The notes beneath the pieces are model-generated. The model worked only from the letters and a program-made list of their open reading frames with translations. It did not search any database and was not told where the DNA came from. This document shows, in pieces, positions 44,088 to 51,241 of a stretch of 52,489 nt of DNA (positions within the stretch are counted from its first letter, which is position 1; every line of letters starts with the position of its first letter). Location of the stretch: positions 1 to 52,489 of the forward strand of contig QXWX01000049.1 of NCBI GenBank assembly GCA_009911175.1, in the 5' to 3' direction. Origin of the DNA: Lachnospiraceae bacterium (GTDB lineage Bacteria > Bacillota_A > Clostridia > Lachnospirales > Lachnospiraceae). The translations under genes and the position numbers were made by a program.

Positions 44088-44738
44088 TCAAAATCCATGC
44101 TTCCGTAGAAAATCCTCTGTGATCCTGCTTTCCGGCAGCGGCGCAGGAGCAGGCCCTGTGATCAGCCTCTGCACGTATTTTCCAATAATATCATTTTCCA
44201 GATTGACCGGATCGCCTGCTTTCTTTGTGAGAAGGGTCGTGTGCCCTCCGGTATGGGGGATGAGAGAAACACGAAAGCTTTGCTCTGTCAGTCCGGCCAC
44301 AGTCAGGCTGACTCCGTCGATGGCAACGGAGCCTTTTTCCACGATCAGGTTCAGGACGTCAGGCGCGGCTTCCACGGTGATCCACACCGCGTTTTCCTCC
44401 CGGCGTACAGTGCGGATGGTTCCGGTCCCGTCAATATGCCCTGAAACAATATGCCCGCCGAATCTTCCGTCTGCGGCCAATGCCCGTTCCAGATTGACGC
44501 GGCTGTCTGTGCAGAGCGCTCCCAGGTTGGTCCGGCGCAGGGTTTCCGGCATCACGTCGGCAATAAAACCGTCCGGCAGGAGTTTTGCGGCGGTCAGGCA
44601 TACGCCGTTGACCGCAATGGAATCTCCCGGCCGGGTATTTTCCAGGACCGTATCGGCCTGGATGGAGATCTGTCCGGAGGTACGGTTGGAAATCACATGG
44701 CGTACCCGGCCGATCTCTTCTATGATTCCTGTAAACAT
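44088..44738 (-). CDS. ribE: Riboflavin synthase alpha subunit
   Basis: Predicted 216-residue enzyme that converts two lumazines to riboflavin plus pyrimidinedione. Two tandem lumazine-binding barrels are visible: the first from MFTGIIEEIGRVRHV with VNGVCLTA, the second from about residue 97, IVSGHIDGTGTI with IDGVSLTV and IPHTGGHTTL. Length and motifs are typical. The gap to ribD (44739-44850, 112 bases) holds no gene or strong terminator, so co-transcription is likely. The gene is called ribC or ribE depending on species. Confidence 0.95.
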   Translation of the reverse strand: MFTGIIEEIGRVRHVISNRTSGQISIQADTVLENTRPGDSIAVNGVCLTAAKLLPDGFIADVMPETLRRTNLGALCTDSRVNLERALAADGRFGGHIVSGHIDGTGTIRTVRREENAVWITVEAAPDVLNLIVEKGSVAIDGVSLTVAGLTEQSFRVSLIPHTGGHTTLLTKKAGDPVNLENDIIGKYVQRLITGPAPAPLPESRITEDFLRKHGF

Positions 44739-44850
44739 TTGAAATACCTCATAAATTTGATTCGAATTCAGCTTTTCGTAGATAAATTTGTACAGTCTGT
44801 TTTCTCGTCCTTATGCGGCTGTTTGCGTCATATGATACTGTAGGGCGGAT

Positions 44851-46071
44851 TTATGTGGCGCTCAGTATAAATTCTAATAACAGGTCGCCGCCGACAGAAG
44901 ATACCGCAGGGGATGAAAGCCGGATTCCATCCCCGGGCGTGGGAAATCCGATCCCTTCCACGGGGGTTTTTGCATCCCGTCCGCCCAGCAGAAGAGGAGC
45001 GATATAAGCGTATACCCTTTGCACCAGTCCGGCCCGGAGCATGGCTTCATTCAGTGTGCCGCCGCCTTCCAGAAGGATGCTGTCAATCTCCATGCGGCCG
45101 AGTGCGTCCATCAGAGACGGGAGAGAAACATGGCCGTTCTCTTCCGGAAGCTCCAGCAGGGTGATGCCCAGAGCTTCCAGCGCGGACCGTTTTTCCCGTG
45201 TCCCGTGGGTATAGGCGATGACCGTTCGATATTGTCCGGCTGTACGGCATATACGGCTGTCCGTAAGAATCCGCAGGCAAGAGTCACAGATGATACGGAC
45301 GGGCTGACGCGGGGGCTCTGACAGCCGGTCCTCCAGTCCGGAGGATTCTTCTTCTGCCAGGCAGTTCAGCGGCCGATTCTCCGACCCGGCTGTCTGTTTC
45401 TCCGTCCCGCAGTGAAGCGGATGGTCCTCCAGTCTGGATCTTTGCCTTTCCACCCGGCAGTTCAGCAGCGGATCATCCGCTAGCACGGTGCCGATCCCGG
45501 CCAGGATCCCGGTGTACTGACGGCGCAACTCATGAACATGTTCTCTGGCCTCCCGGCCGGTGATCCATTTGGAAGCGCCTGTGCGGGAGGCGATCTTTCC
45601 GTCGGCGGTCATGGCGTATTTCATCGCCACATAGGGCCGTCCGGTTGTAACATAGTGAAAAAAGACCACGTTAACTGCATCGCATTCGTCCTGCAGAAAA
45701 TGTTCCGTTACAGTGATTCCGTTTCTGCGCAGAAGCTCCGCGCCGCCGGCTGCTTTCGGATTCGGATCCCGGGAGCCGATGACCACATGGGCGATCCCAT
45801 TTTCCAGGATGGCATCCGTACAGGGCGGGGTCCGTCCCTGATGACAGCAGGGCTCCAGCGTTACATACATGACGGCGCCTGCGGGATCCTCGGTACAGGA
45901 AGCCAGTGCATTGCGCTCCGCGTGGGGGCCGCCGCGGCGGCGATGATACCCCTCACCGATGACGCGCCCGTTTTTTACGATCACGGCGCCCACCATGGGA
46001 TTCGGGTTCGTTTGGCCAAGCCCCAGCCCGGCAAGACGGATGGCGCGGCGCATATATTGTTCTTCCAGCAT
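44851..46071 (-). CDS. ribD: Riboflavin biosynthesis deaminase/reductase, with repeat insert
   Basis: Predicted 406-residue bifunctional enzyme. The deaminase domain (1-~145) has the zinc site HAERNAL and TLEPCCHQGRTPPCTD. The reductase domain has AMTADGKIASRTGASKWITG and the C-terminal LLEGGGTLNEAML. Between DDPLLNCR and QPVRIICDS, where relatives have a few residues, there is an insert of ~50 residues made of three degenerate 16-residue repeats (PLNC..E...S.LEDR). This lies in a surface region of the reductase near the substrate side, so activity may be retained. CGGAGGG precedes ATG 46071. It is 95 bases downstream of the RFK-winged-helix gene. Confidence 0.95.
   Translation of the reverse strand: MLEEQYMRRAIRLAGLGLGQTNPNPMVGAVIVKNGRVIGEGYHRRRGGPHAERNALASCTEDPAGAVMYVTLEPCCHQGRTPPCTDAILENGIAHVVIGSRDPNPKAAGGAELLRRNGITVTEHFLQDECDAVNVVFFHYVTTGRPYVAMKYAMTADGKIASRTGASKWITGREAREHVHELRRQYTGILAGIGTVLADDPLLNCRVERQRSRLEDHPLHCGTEKQTAGSENRPLNCLAEEESSGLEDRLSEPPRQPVRIICDSCLRILTDSRICRTAGQYRTVIAYTHGTREKRSALEALGITLLELPEENGHVSLPSLMDALGRMEIDSILLEGGGTLNEAMLRAGLVQRVYAYIAPLLLGGRDAKTPVEGIGFPTPGDGIRLSSPAVSSVGGDLLLEFILSAT
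45325..45471 (-). repeat. Three 48-bp degenerate in-frame repeats in ribD
   Basis: Units 45325-45372, 45373-45420 and 45421-45471 share GTCCTCCAGTC...GGCAGTTCAGCGG-type sequence. They appear to be duplications of the native DPLLNCR-coding segment. Confidence 0.7.
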
Positions 46072-46166
46072 AGTTTTCCCTCCGTTTACAGTAACAGAAA
46101 CTGCGTAAAATAACCGGATCCGTTGACATGTGCGGCGAGACTATTGCTGCTGATTGCCGCGGATCG

Positions 46167-46862
46167 TTAACCGGCATGAAATCTATATCCGTATCCGGCG
46201 ATGGTTTTAATGAAATCCACATCCTTTGCGACGCCCCTGCATTTTTTTCGGATCTGGAACACGGTATTTTCCACTGCATGGCAGTACCCGCCGGAGGGCT
46301 CATGCCATACCGCCTCATAGATCTGCTCCTTGGTATAGGTGACATCAGGATTGGAATACAGCATGTACAGGACATCAAACTCCTTGGTTGACAGATAGAT
46401 TTCCTGACTGTTGACCGTGGTCTGGTGGTTTTTCACACTCATATGCAGCCGGGAGGAGATCGTTTGGATCCCGAAAAATTCCTGGGCCGCAATGCAGTCC
46501 ATTCGGATCTGGTCCAGAAGCATGGACAGGTTTTCAAATTTTTTCGGACAGCGGAGTTTTTTGAAAAGCCGGATTTCCATCTGCTGTCCGTGAATGTCCC
46601 TGGAAAAATTCATGATCAGAGTCTCAATGGAAATCTCGTGATTTTTGTTGACAGTCGGGGAGGTCCCGATATTCGTAACCCCGTAGTAGAGCTGCCCTTC
46701 CAGCAGGACCTCGGTGACATATACGCCCACTGGGGGCATCTCGTCCCTGGACAGGATCTGCAGGTTCGCGGTCGGCGTCCCGACCAGCTTTCCAATCCCC
46801 TGCCCGTATACGATCTTACCTGAAAGATGATAAGCGGGTGTTTGGTTTATGATCTGAGCCAT
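46167..46862 (-). CDS. Riboflavin kinase domain fused to OmpR-type winged helix (candidate flavin-responsive regulator)
   Basis: Predicted 231-residue cytoplasmic protein. Residues ~13-130 match bacterial riboflavin kinase: GQGIGKLVGTPTANLQI (PTAN motif at 30-33), PVGVYVTEV, NIGTSPT (64-70), ISIETLIMNF with Glu80 in the catalytic-base position, and RCPKKFENLSMLLDQIRMD. The FAD-synthetase nucleotidyltransferase half is absent. Residues ~140-231 are an OmpR/PhoB winged helix: IYLSTKEFDVLYMLYSNPDV, recognition helix VENTVFQIRKKCR, and wing IAGYGYRF. No receiver domain. It precedes ribD-E-BA-H on the same strand. The protein probably binds riboflavin/FMN and controls the rib genes, and may also make FMN. 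Archaeal RbkR is analogous, but its kinase is of an unrelated CTP-dependent fold. GTGAGG precedes the ATG. Confidence 0.85.
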   Translation of the reverse strand: MAQIINQTPAYHLSGKIVYGQGIGKLVGTPTANLQILSRDEMPPVGVYVTEVLLEGQLYYGVTNIGTSPTVNKNHEISIETLIMNFSRDIHGQQMEIRLFKKLRCPKKFENLSMLLDQIRMDCIAAQEFFGIQTISSRLHMSVKNHQTTVNSQEIYLSTKEFDVLYMLYSNPDVTYTKEQIYEAVWHEPSGGYCHAVENTVFQIRKKCRGVAKDVDFIKTIAGYGYRFHAG

Positions 46863-46884
46863 GGCGTTACCTCACATATAAAAT

Positions 46885-46923
46885 TGAACGGGCTGAAATA
46901 CCGTTCAGGCGCGGCATTTCGGC
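46885..46923 (-). promoter_or_regulatory. Leader with two mutually exclusive hairpins upstream of the RFK-winged-helix gene
   Basis: In the transcript, hairpin A pairs GCCGAAAUGCCG (46923-46912) with CGGUAUUUCAGC (46903-46892), 11 of 12 positions. Hairpin B pairs UGAACGG (46907-46901) with CCGUUCA (46891-46885), followed by AUUUU. Both use 46903-46901, so only one can form. It could act as a small attenuator or translational switch. It does not resemble the FMN riboswitch. Confidence 0.45.
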
Positions 46924-46935
46924 TGTTCGGATAAA

Positions 46936-46964
46936 ATTATAATATTTGAAAGGCAAATTATCAA
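46936..46964 (-). promoter_or_regulatory. Promoter of the riboflavin regulator/operon
   Basis: Read leftward: TTGATA (46964-46959), a 17-base spacer, perfect TATAAT (46941-46936). Transcription would begin near 46929, giving a ~67-base leader. Confidence 0.75.
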
Positions 46965-46977
46965 TATAGGGAAGGGA

Positions 46978-46998
46978 TTTCGGAAACTTTTCGGAAAC
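46978..46998 (-). promoter_or_regulatory. Direct-repeat operator TTTCGGAAAC x2
   Basis: TTTCGGAAAC occurs at 46978-46987 and 46989-46998, an exact 11-bp period. This is one helical turn, the classic spacing for tandem binding of OmpR-type winged helices. It lies 14 bp upstream of the -35 of the RFK-winged-helix gene, and TAGTGGAAAA nearby may be a third, weaker site. Autoregulation is inferred. Confidence 0.55.
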
Positions 46999-47023
46999 AG
47001 TTAGTGGAAAAGTTTTATTTTGC

Positions 47024-47051
47024 TTGACAAGAAAATTTGGCGTGCTATTAT
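47024..47051 (+). promoter_or_regulatory. Promoter of the DUF6442-XRE operon
   Basis: Perfect TTGACA (47024-47029), a 16-base spacer and TATTAT (47046-47051), divergent from the riboflavin promoter. Confidence 0.75.
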
Positions 47052-47075
47052 ATAAATAATACAAGAAAACTTGGC
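47027..47075 (+). promoter_or_regulatory. Paired operator ACAAGAAAAYTTGGC flanking the -10
   Basis: ACAAGAAAATTTGGC (47027-47041) and ACAAGAAAACTTGGC (47061-47075) differ by one base and lie 34 bp apart on either side of the -10. The core CAAG-AAAA-CTTG is a palindrome, as expected for an XRE-type repressor dimer. The XRE protein at the end of the operon is the likely binder. Confidence 0.65.
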
Positions 47076-47156
47076 AAAAAATGGATTTTTGCCTGTGGTT
47101 TTGGATGTCAAAGTAATACTTTATGCAAAATGTATACAAGCTTGGGAGGCTTTGTT

Positions 47157-47474
47157 ATGAAGAGAGAGATAATACTGGAAAAAAGCAGAAAGGAAAACAG
47201 CGGAGAGGATTTCTATGAGAAAGAGGTCACGAGAGCAGGCGGAGAATTGGGAATCTATACAGTGTGGATATTTGCGGCAGTTTTTTCCATAGTACAGGTC
47301 TTGCTGTGTCATGAATGGAATTATGCGGTCTATGCGTTGGCGGGAGTTTTCTACGCGGCAGTATATGCGGTGAAGGCGCGCAGGCAGAAGCAAAGACAGG
47401 ATATGATAGGGGCTGTGGGGTGGTCGCTTTTTGCCGTTGTATTTTTTGTGATGCATTTCTGCCAGTTGGTCTGA
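47157..47474 (+). CDS. DUF6442-like small membrane protein, copy 1
   Basis: Predicted 105-residue protein. The conserved hydrophilic start EIILEKSRKENSGEDFYEKE is followed by three membrane helices (GIYTVWIFAAVFSIVQVLL; YAVYALAGVFYAAVYAV; GWSLFAVVFFVMHFCQLV). This is the DUF6442 layout, usually found beside a small XRE regulator in Clostridia. GGGAGG lies 7 bases before ATG 47157; the frame is open further upstream but that would run through the promoter. Function unknown. Copy 2 follows 52 bases later. Confidence 0.8.
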   Translation: MKREIILEKSRKENSGEDFYEKEVTRAGGELGIYTVWIFAAVFSIVQVLLCHEWNYAVYALAGVFYAAVYAVKARRQKQRQDMIGAVGWSLFAVVFFVMHFCQLV

Positions 47475-47526
47475 TGGACAGATGAATCGTTTTGTAAGTT
47501 TTGCAGGGAGTTTAGGAGGATGGACT

Positions 47527-47868
47527 ATGAAGAGAGAGGAAATACTGGAAAAAAGCAGAGAGGAAAACGGCGGGCAGGATTTGTTTGAAAAAGAAGTTCT
47601 GAGAGAAGGCGGAGAATTGGGAATCTATATGGTGTATATTGCAGCTGCATTGTTCTGCCTGATCAGCATTTTTGCGACTGGAAGAGCAGGGTACGACCTG
47701 TGGGCAATGGCGCACACCCTGCTGGCAGTTGGGTATACGGTGAAATTAAAGGAATGCCGGAGGAAGCGCTGGCAGGATATCACTCTTACGGCAGTGCTGT
47801 GGGGCGGAATCCTATTGAACTCTGTAATGCACTTTAGGAATTTGCTCACGGCTGCTGTGATTTTGTAG
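47527..47868 (+). CDS. DUF6442-like small membrane protein, copy 2
   Basis: Predicted 113-residue paralogue of the preceding protein; the first 32 residues are almost the same (EILEKSREENGGQDLFEKEV and GGELGIYMV). The membrane helices have diverged and it has an extra C-terminal segment HFRNLLTAAVIL. TTTAGGAGG precedes ATG 47527. The tandem duplication covers the 5' part and the ribosome-site region. It is followed 10 bases later by the XRE gene. Confidence 0.8.
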   Translation: MKREEILEKSREENGGQDLFEKEVLREGGELGIYMVYIAAALFCLISIFATGRAGYDLWAMAHTLLAVGYTVKLKECRRKRWQDITLTAVLWGGILLNSVMHFRNLLTAAVIL

Positions 47869-47878
47869 GAGGACGGCT

Positions 47879-48082
47879 ATGGAACTTATTCTGAAAAATC
47901 ATCTGAAGGAAGTTCGGACCGAACAAAAGCTGTCCCAGGCAAAGCTGGCGCAGATGGTCGGCGTCTCGCGCAATACCATCAGCTCAATCGAAACAGGGCA
48001 GTTCAATCCCACCGCAAAGCTGGCGCTGATCCTGTGCATCGCGCTGGACAAGAAGTTTGAAGAATTGTTTTATTTTGAATGA
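47879..48082 (+). CDS. XRE-family HTH regulator (YozG-like)
   Basis: Predicted 67-residue DNA-binding protein made of little more than the Cro/CI fold: LKEVRTEQKLSQAKLAQMVG, then VSRNTISSIETGQFNPTAKL, and the typical ending IALDKKFEELFYFE. TAGGAGG lies 8 bases before ATG 47879. As last gene of the operon it probably represses the promoter through the CAAGAAAACTTG sites at 47027-47075. Its membrane-protein partners may modulate it, by analogy with other DUF/XRE pairs; this is inference. Confidence 0.92.
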   Translation: MELILKNHLKEVRTEQKLSQAKLAQMVGVSRNTISSIETGQFNPTAKLALILCIALDKKFEELFYFE

Positions 48083-48103
48083 TGACATGAAAGCGAAGTG
48101 AAG

Positions 48104-48161
48104 AGTGATTCATGACGGAAGAGGGATGGAAGCTCTTCTGGCCATGAATCACTTCCTTTTT
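48104..48161 (+). terminator. Terminator of the DUF6442-XRE operon
   Basis: AGTGATTCATG (48104-48114) pairs perfectly with CATGAATCACT (48143-48153), with an inner GAAGAG/CTCTTC stem, and is followed by TCCTTTTT. Confidence 0.85.
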
Positions 48162-48267
48162 GTCCGAGCTGCTATCCAAAGAGATGATTCAAATGGAAAC
48201 GTAATATATGTTGCTTTTTGAAACTTCTTGTGCTAAAATAAATAAAAAGGAAGGATGTGGAGCGGAA

Positions 48268-50214
48268 ATGAAAACAAAATTTCATGAATATCTGACAATG
48301 TTTCGGAAGCAAAAAGGTTTTACACAGGCACAGATGGCTGAAAAGCTTGAGATTTCCCGGTCTACCTATGCGAATTATGAGTCAGGGAACCGCTCGCCCA
48401 ATCTGGAAGCGCTGGAATATATCAGCGAGATTCTGGGCTGCTCTATGGACGAGCTGTTTGGAAAAACCATGGTTCAGTCTTCCAATCCTATACTCCGTGA
48501 GGAGCCGCTGCCTTATTATGCCGATGTGAAGGCGCCCCGGAGGGGACCGGGCAGAAGATTGGCGATCGGTACACAGGATTTCCGCAAGCTGCGTGAAAGG
48601 AAGGCATATTATGTGGATAAGACACAGATGGTGGAAGAATTTTTGGAATCCTGGTATGAGGTGACTCTGATCACCAGGCCGAGACGCTTCGGAAAGACTC
48701 TGAATATGTCTATGCTGGCGGAGTTCCTGGATTGTACGAAGGACTCCGCGGCCTTGTTTGCGGACACCCGGATCAGCGGCAGCTATCTGATGGAGGAGCT
48801 GAACCGGCATCCGGTGATTTTCCTTTCCTTCCTGAATGTAAAGGGCGATTGCGCGGACAGGATGCTGGATGAGCTGAGGATCACACTGAAACAGGAATAT
48901 GAAAGATACCTTCCCATTGTCAATGACGGTTCCCTGCCGGATGTGCAGAAAAAGATGTTCGACTGCAATTATGAGCATCTGTACAAGGCCGGCATCACAG
49001 AAGAGAAAAAAGGCTGCATTCGCCGCGCGGTTGCGGAATTGTGCCAGATTCTGGAAGTATATTACGGTAAGAAGATATACCTTCTCCTGGACGAGTACGA
49101 TACGCCCTTCATCACCGCAAATGCAAAAGGGTATTACAATGAGATCAGTGATCTCCTTGCAGAGATGCTGTCCTCCTCCCTGAAGGGGAACCCATCTCTG
49201 GAAAGGGCGCTGCTGACAGGAATCCAGCGTGTCGCAAAGGAAAATATTTTTTCGGGACTCAATAATCTGATCGTGTGTACGGCAAAGGACCCGGAATATT
49301 CAGACTGCTTTGGATTTACGGAAGAAGAGACGGCAGGACTTTTGGACTATTGCGGAGTGGAGCTTACGGAAGAGGTCAGAACCATGTATGACGGGTATCT
49401 GTTCGGAACAACAAAAGTCTATAACCCGTGGTCTGTCTCATGCTATGCGGCCAGAAAGGAGCTGGAGCCTTACTGGGTGAATACCAGCGAGAACAGTATC
49501 CTGAAAAATGCATTCGAACAGAGGGGAGAGTCGTTTGCCGGAAAATATAACGAATTGATCGAGAAGGGGATCGTGGAGGCAAAGGTAGAACTGGCGGTTT
49601 CTTATTATGAGGAGCCGGATGATGCCTCACTCTGGGGACTTCTGCTCAATGCCGGGATGATCACCGTCCAGGAAAAGACAGGAGATAAAATCTACAAGCT
49701 TCGGATCCCCAATTACGAAGTCCGGGAAGCTTTTCAGGAGCTGACCGCCTTCTATTTGAAGGTGGAGGACGGACATATATCGGATATGCTGAGATGCCTT
49801 CGGACAGAGTCCATGGAGGAATTTGCCGAATGGTATCAGAGGATTTTATGGAAGCTCCCTTCCTATCATGATCTGAAAAGTGAAAACAGCTATCACGTGA
49901 TGATGCTGGGAATGTGTGCGTTTCAGTATCGGTATTATGATGTAAAGAGCAACCGGGAAAGCGGCGCCGGGAGAAGTGATATCATCCTCTGTGCGAAAAA
50001 ACAGGAACTGCCCCATATGATCCTGGAATTCAAATATACAAAAGAGGAGACAGAGGATCTGGGTGAACTTGCGCTGGACGCGATCGGCCAGATCAAGCAT
50101 AAAAAATATGACGCGGAAATGACAGGCACCGTGTATTTTATCGGACTCGCGCATTTTGGAAAAAATGTGCAGGTCCGATGGGAGAAAAAAGAAATCCGGA
50201 GCTGTAAAAAATAG
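48268..50214 (+). CDS. HTH - AAA-ATPase-like - PD-(D/E)XK nuclease protein
   Basis: Predicted 648-residue protein. Residues 1-65 are an XRE helix-turn-helix (FTQAQMAEKLEISRSTYANY; LGCSMDELFGK). From ~110 is the AAA-ATPase-like domain of DUF1703 proteins: FRKLRERKAYYVDKTQMVEE, P-loop-like TRPRRFGKTLNMSML, acidic motif IYLLLDEYDTPFI, and MYDGYLFGTTKVYNPWSV. The last ~100 residues are a PD-(D/E)XK fold with SGAGRSDIILCAKK and ILEFKYTKEE. The start at 48268 has GGAG 5 bases upstream. Members are numerous in gut Clostridia and of unknown role; mobile-element or defence functions have been proposed. The added HTH is less common and implies self-regulation or targeted DNA binding. A broken relative lies at 34080. 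Confidence 0.85.
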   Translation: MKTKFHEYLTMFRKQKGFTQAQMAEKLEISRSTYANYESGNRSPNLEALEYISEILGCSMDELFGKTMVQSSNPILREEPLPYYADVKAPRRGPGRRLAIGTQDFRKLRERKAYYVDKTQMVEEFLESWYEVTLITRPRRFGKTLNMSMLAEFLDCTKDSAALFADTRISGSYLMEELNRHPVIFLSFLNVKGDCADRMLDELRITLKQEYERYLPIVNDGSLPDVQKKMFDCNYEHLYKAGITEEKKGCIRRAVAELCQILEVYYGKKIYLLLDEYDTPFITANAKGYYNEISDLLAEMLSSSLKGNPSLERALLTGIQRVAKENIFSGLNNLIVCTAKDPEYSDCFGFTEEETAGLLDYCGVELTEEVRTMYDGYLFGTTKVYNPWSVSCYAARKELEPYWVNTSENSILKNAFEQRGESFAGKYNELIEKGIVEAKVELAVSYYEEPDDASLWGLLLNAGMITVQEKTGDKIYKLRIPNYEVREAFQELTAFYLKVEDGHISDMLRCLRTESMEEFAEWYQRILWKLPSYHDLKSENSYHVMMLGMCAFQYRYYDVKSNRESGAGRSDIILCAKKQELPHMILEFKYTKEETEDLGELALDAIGQIKHKKYDAEMTGTVYFIGLAHFGKNVQVRWEKKEIRSCKK

Positions 50215-50305
50215 AACCACCAGATCGTGCGGATAATACGGAGCGGCAGATTTCATCGTCCGTGAGCACATGTCTTTACAGCTTCGGAGCGGCAGGGAGA
50301 ATGCT

Positions 50306-51004
50306 ATGAGTCTATATGCGATCGGAGACCTCCATCTGGCTTTTTCCGTCGATAAACCGATGGATATTTTCGGCAGAGTATGGAAAAACCATGAGAAGAA
50401 GATCTGGAAATATTGGAATAAGCGGGTGACGGACCGGGATACGGTTGTGATCACCGGGGACCATTCCTGGGGAAGGAACTTGGAGCAAAGCAGGAAGGAC
50501 CTGGATTTTATCGCAGAGCTGCCCGGAAGAAAGATCCTGCTCCGCGGCAATCACGATATGTTCTGGGATGCCAAAAAGACCCGGCGGCTGAATGAACAGT
50601 TCCGTGGCAGGCTGGAATTTCTGCAGAACAACTTTTTTTCCTGCCAGGGCTATGCGCTGGTCGGGACAAAGGGCTATTGCTATGAAGGTCTGGATACTTA
50701 CGAACATTTTGAAAAGATCAGAAACCGGGAACTGGAACGTCTGCGGATTTCCTTTGAGGAGGCACGTGCTGCAGGTGAAGAGAACTATATCATGTTCCTG
50801 CATTATCCGCCCACCAGCATCGGGGAGGCGGAAAGTCCGTTTACCAGGATGGCGGAGCTGTACGGCGCGTCAAAGGTGATCTATTCCCATTGCCATGGAA
50901 AGGCGAGATATGACGACAGCTTCAAGGGCTATGTGAACGGGATCGAGTATAAGCTGGTTTCCGGGGATTACCTGAACTTTAAACCGGAGTTGATTTTAGA
51001 ATAG
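50306..51004 (+). CDS. Calcineurin-like metallophosphoesterase
   Basis: Predicted 232-residue cytoplasmic phosphoesterase with the two-metal site in order: SLYAIGDLHLAF, VVITGDHSWGRN, ILLRGNHDMFW, FLHYPPTS and VIYSHCHGKARY. The start at 50306 has AGGGAG 6 bases upstream; an earlier ATG (50270) lacks one. Relatives are annotated only as metallophosphoesterases; the substrate is unknown. It stands alone between the HTH-AAA gene and a palindromic repeat. Confidence 0.9.
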   Translation: MSLYAIGDLHLAFSVDKPMDIFGRVWKNHEKKIWKYWNKRVTDRDTVVITGDHSWGRNLEQSRKDLDFIAELPGRKILLRGNHDMFWDAKKTRRLNEQFRGRLEFLQNNFFSCQGYALVGTKGYCYEGLDTYEHFEKIRNRELERLRISFEEARAAGEENYIMFLHYPPTSIGEAESPFTRMAELYGASKVIYSHCHGKARYDDSFKGYVNGIEYKLVSGDYLNFKPELILE

Positions 51005-51060
51005 AAGCTGCCGGTTGTCCGGAACAGGCGTCTAGAAACCGACGATCGGAGCAGCGATCA

Positions 51061-51221
51061 TATTTTTTGTTACTATTCACAGCCACTATTTTTTGTTACT
51101 ATTCACAGTCATTTCACTCACATGCGCAAAAACAGCCAGCAAAGCTGTCTGCCGATGCTGCGCATCTAGACTTTTTACTTATGTGGGTGAAGTGACGACT
51201 GTGAATAGCAACCTATTTTTT
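51061..51221. repeat. Palindromic repeat element (MITE- or REP-like)
   Basis: The left side has two identical 22-bp copies of TATTTTTTGTTACTATTCAC.. at 51061 and 51087 (26-bp period). The outer arm 51086-51123 pairs imperfectly with 51181-51221, where ACTGTGAATAGCAAC is the inverse of GTTACTATTCACAGT. The centre has smaller stems (GATGC/GCATC). A single half, TTTTTTGTTACGATTCACAG, also occurs at 3405-3424. No reading frame is inside. Confidence 0.65.
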
Positions 51222-51241
51222 ATAAAATTTGAGAAAAACTC

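Noticed and set aside
44119..44742. 207-residue plus-strand open frame opposite ribE
   Set aside because: Shadow of the riboflavin synthase gene; no domain or ribosome site.
46072..46166. FMN riboswitch before ribD
   Set aside because: The 95-base gap lacks the conserved RFN sequence blocks and is too short; the leader before the RFK-winged-helix gene also lacks them.
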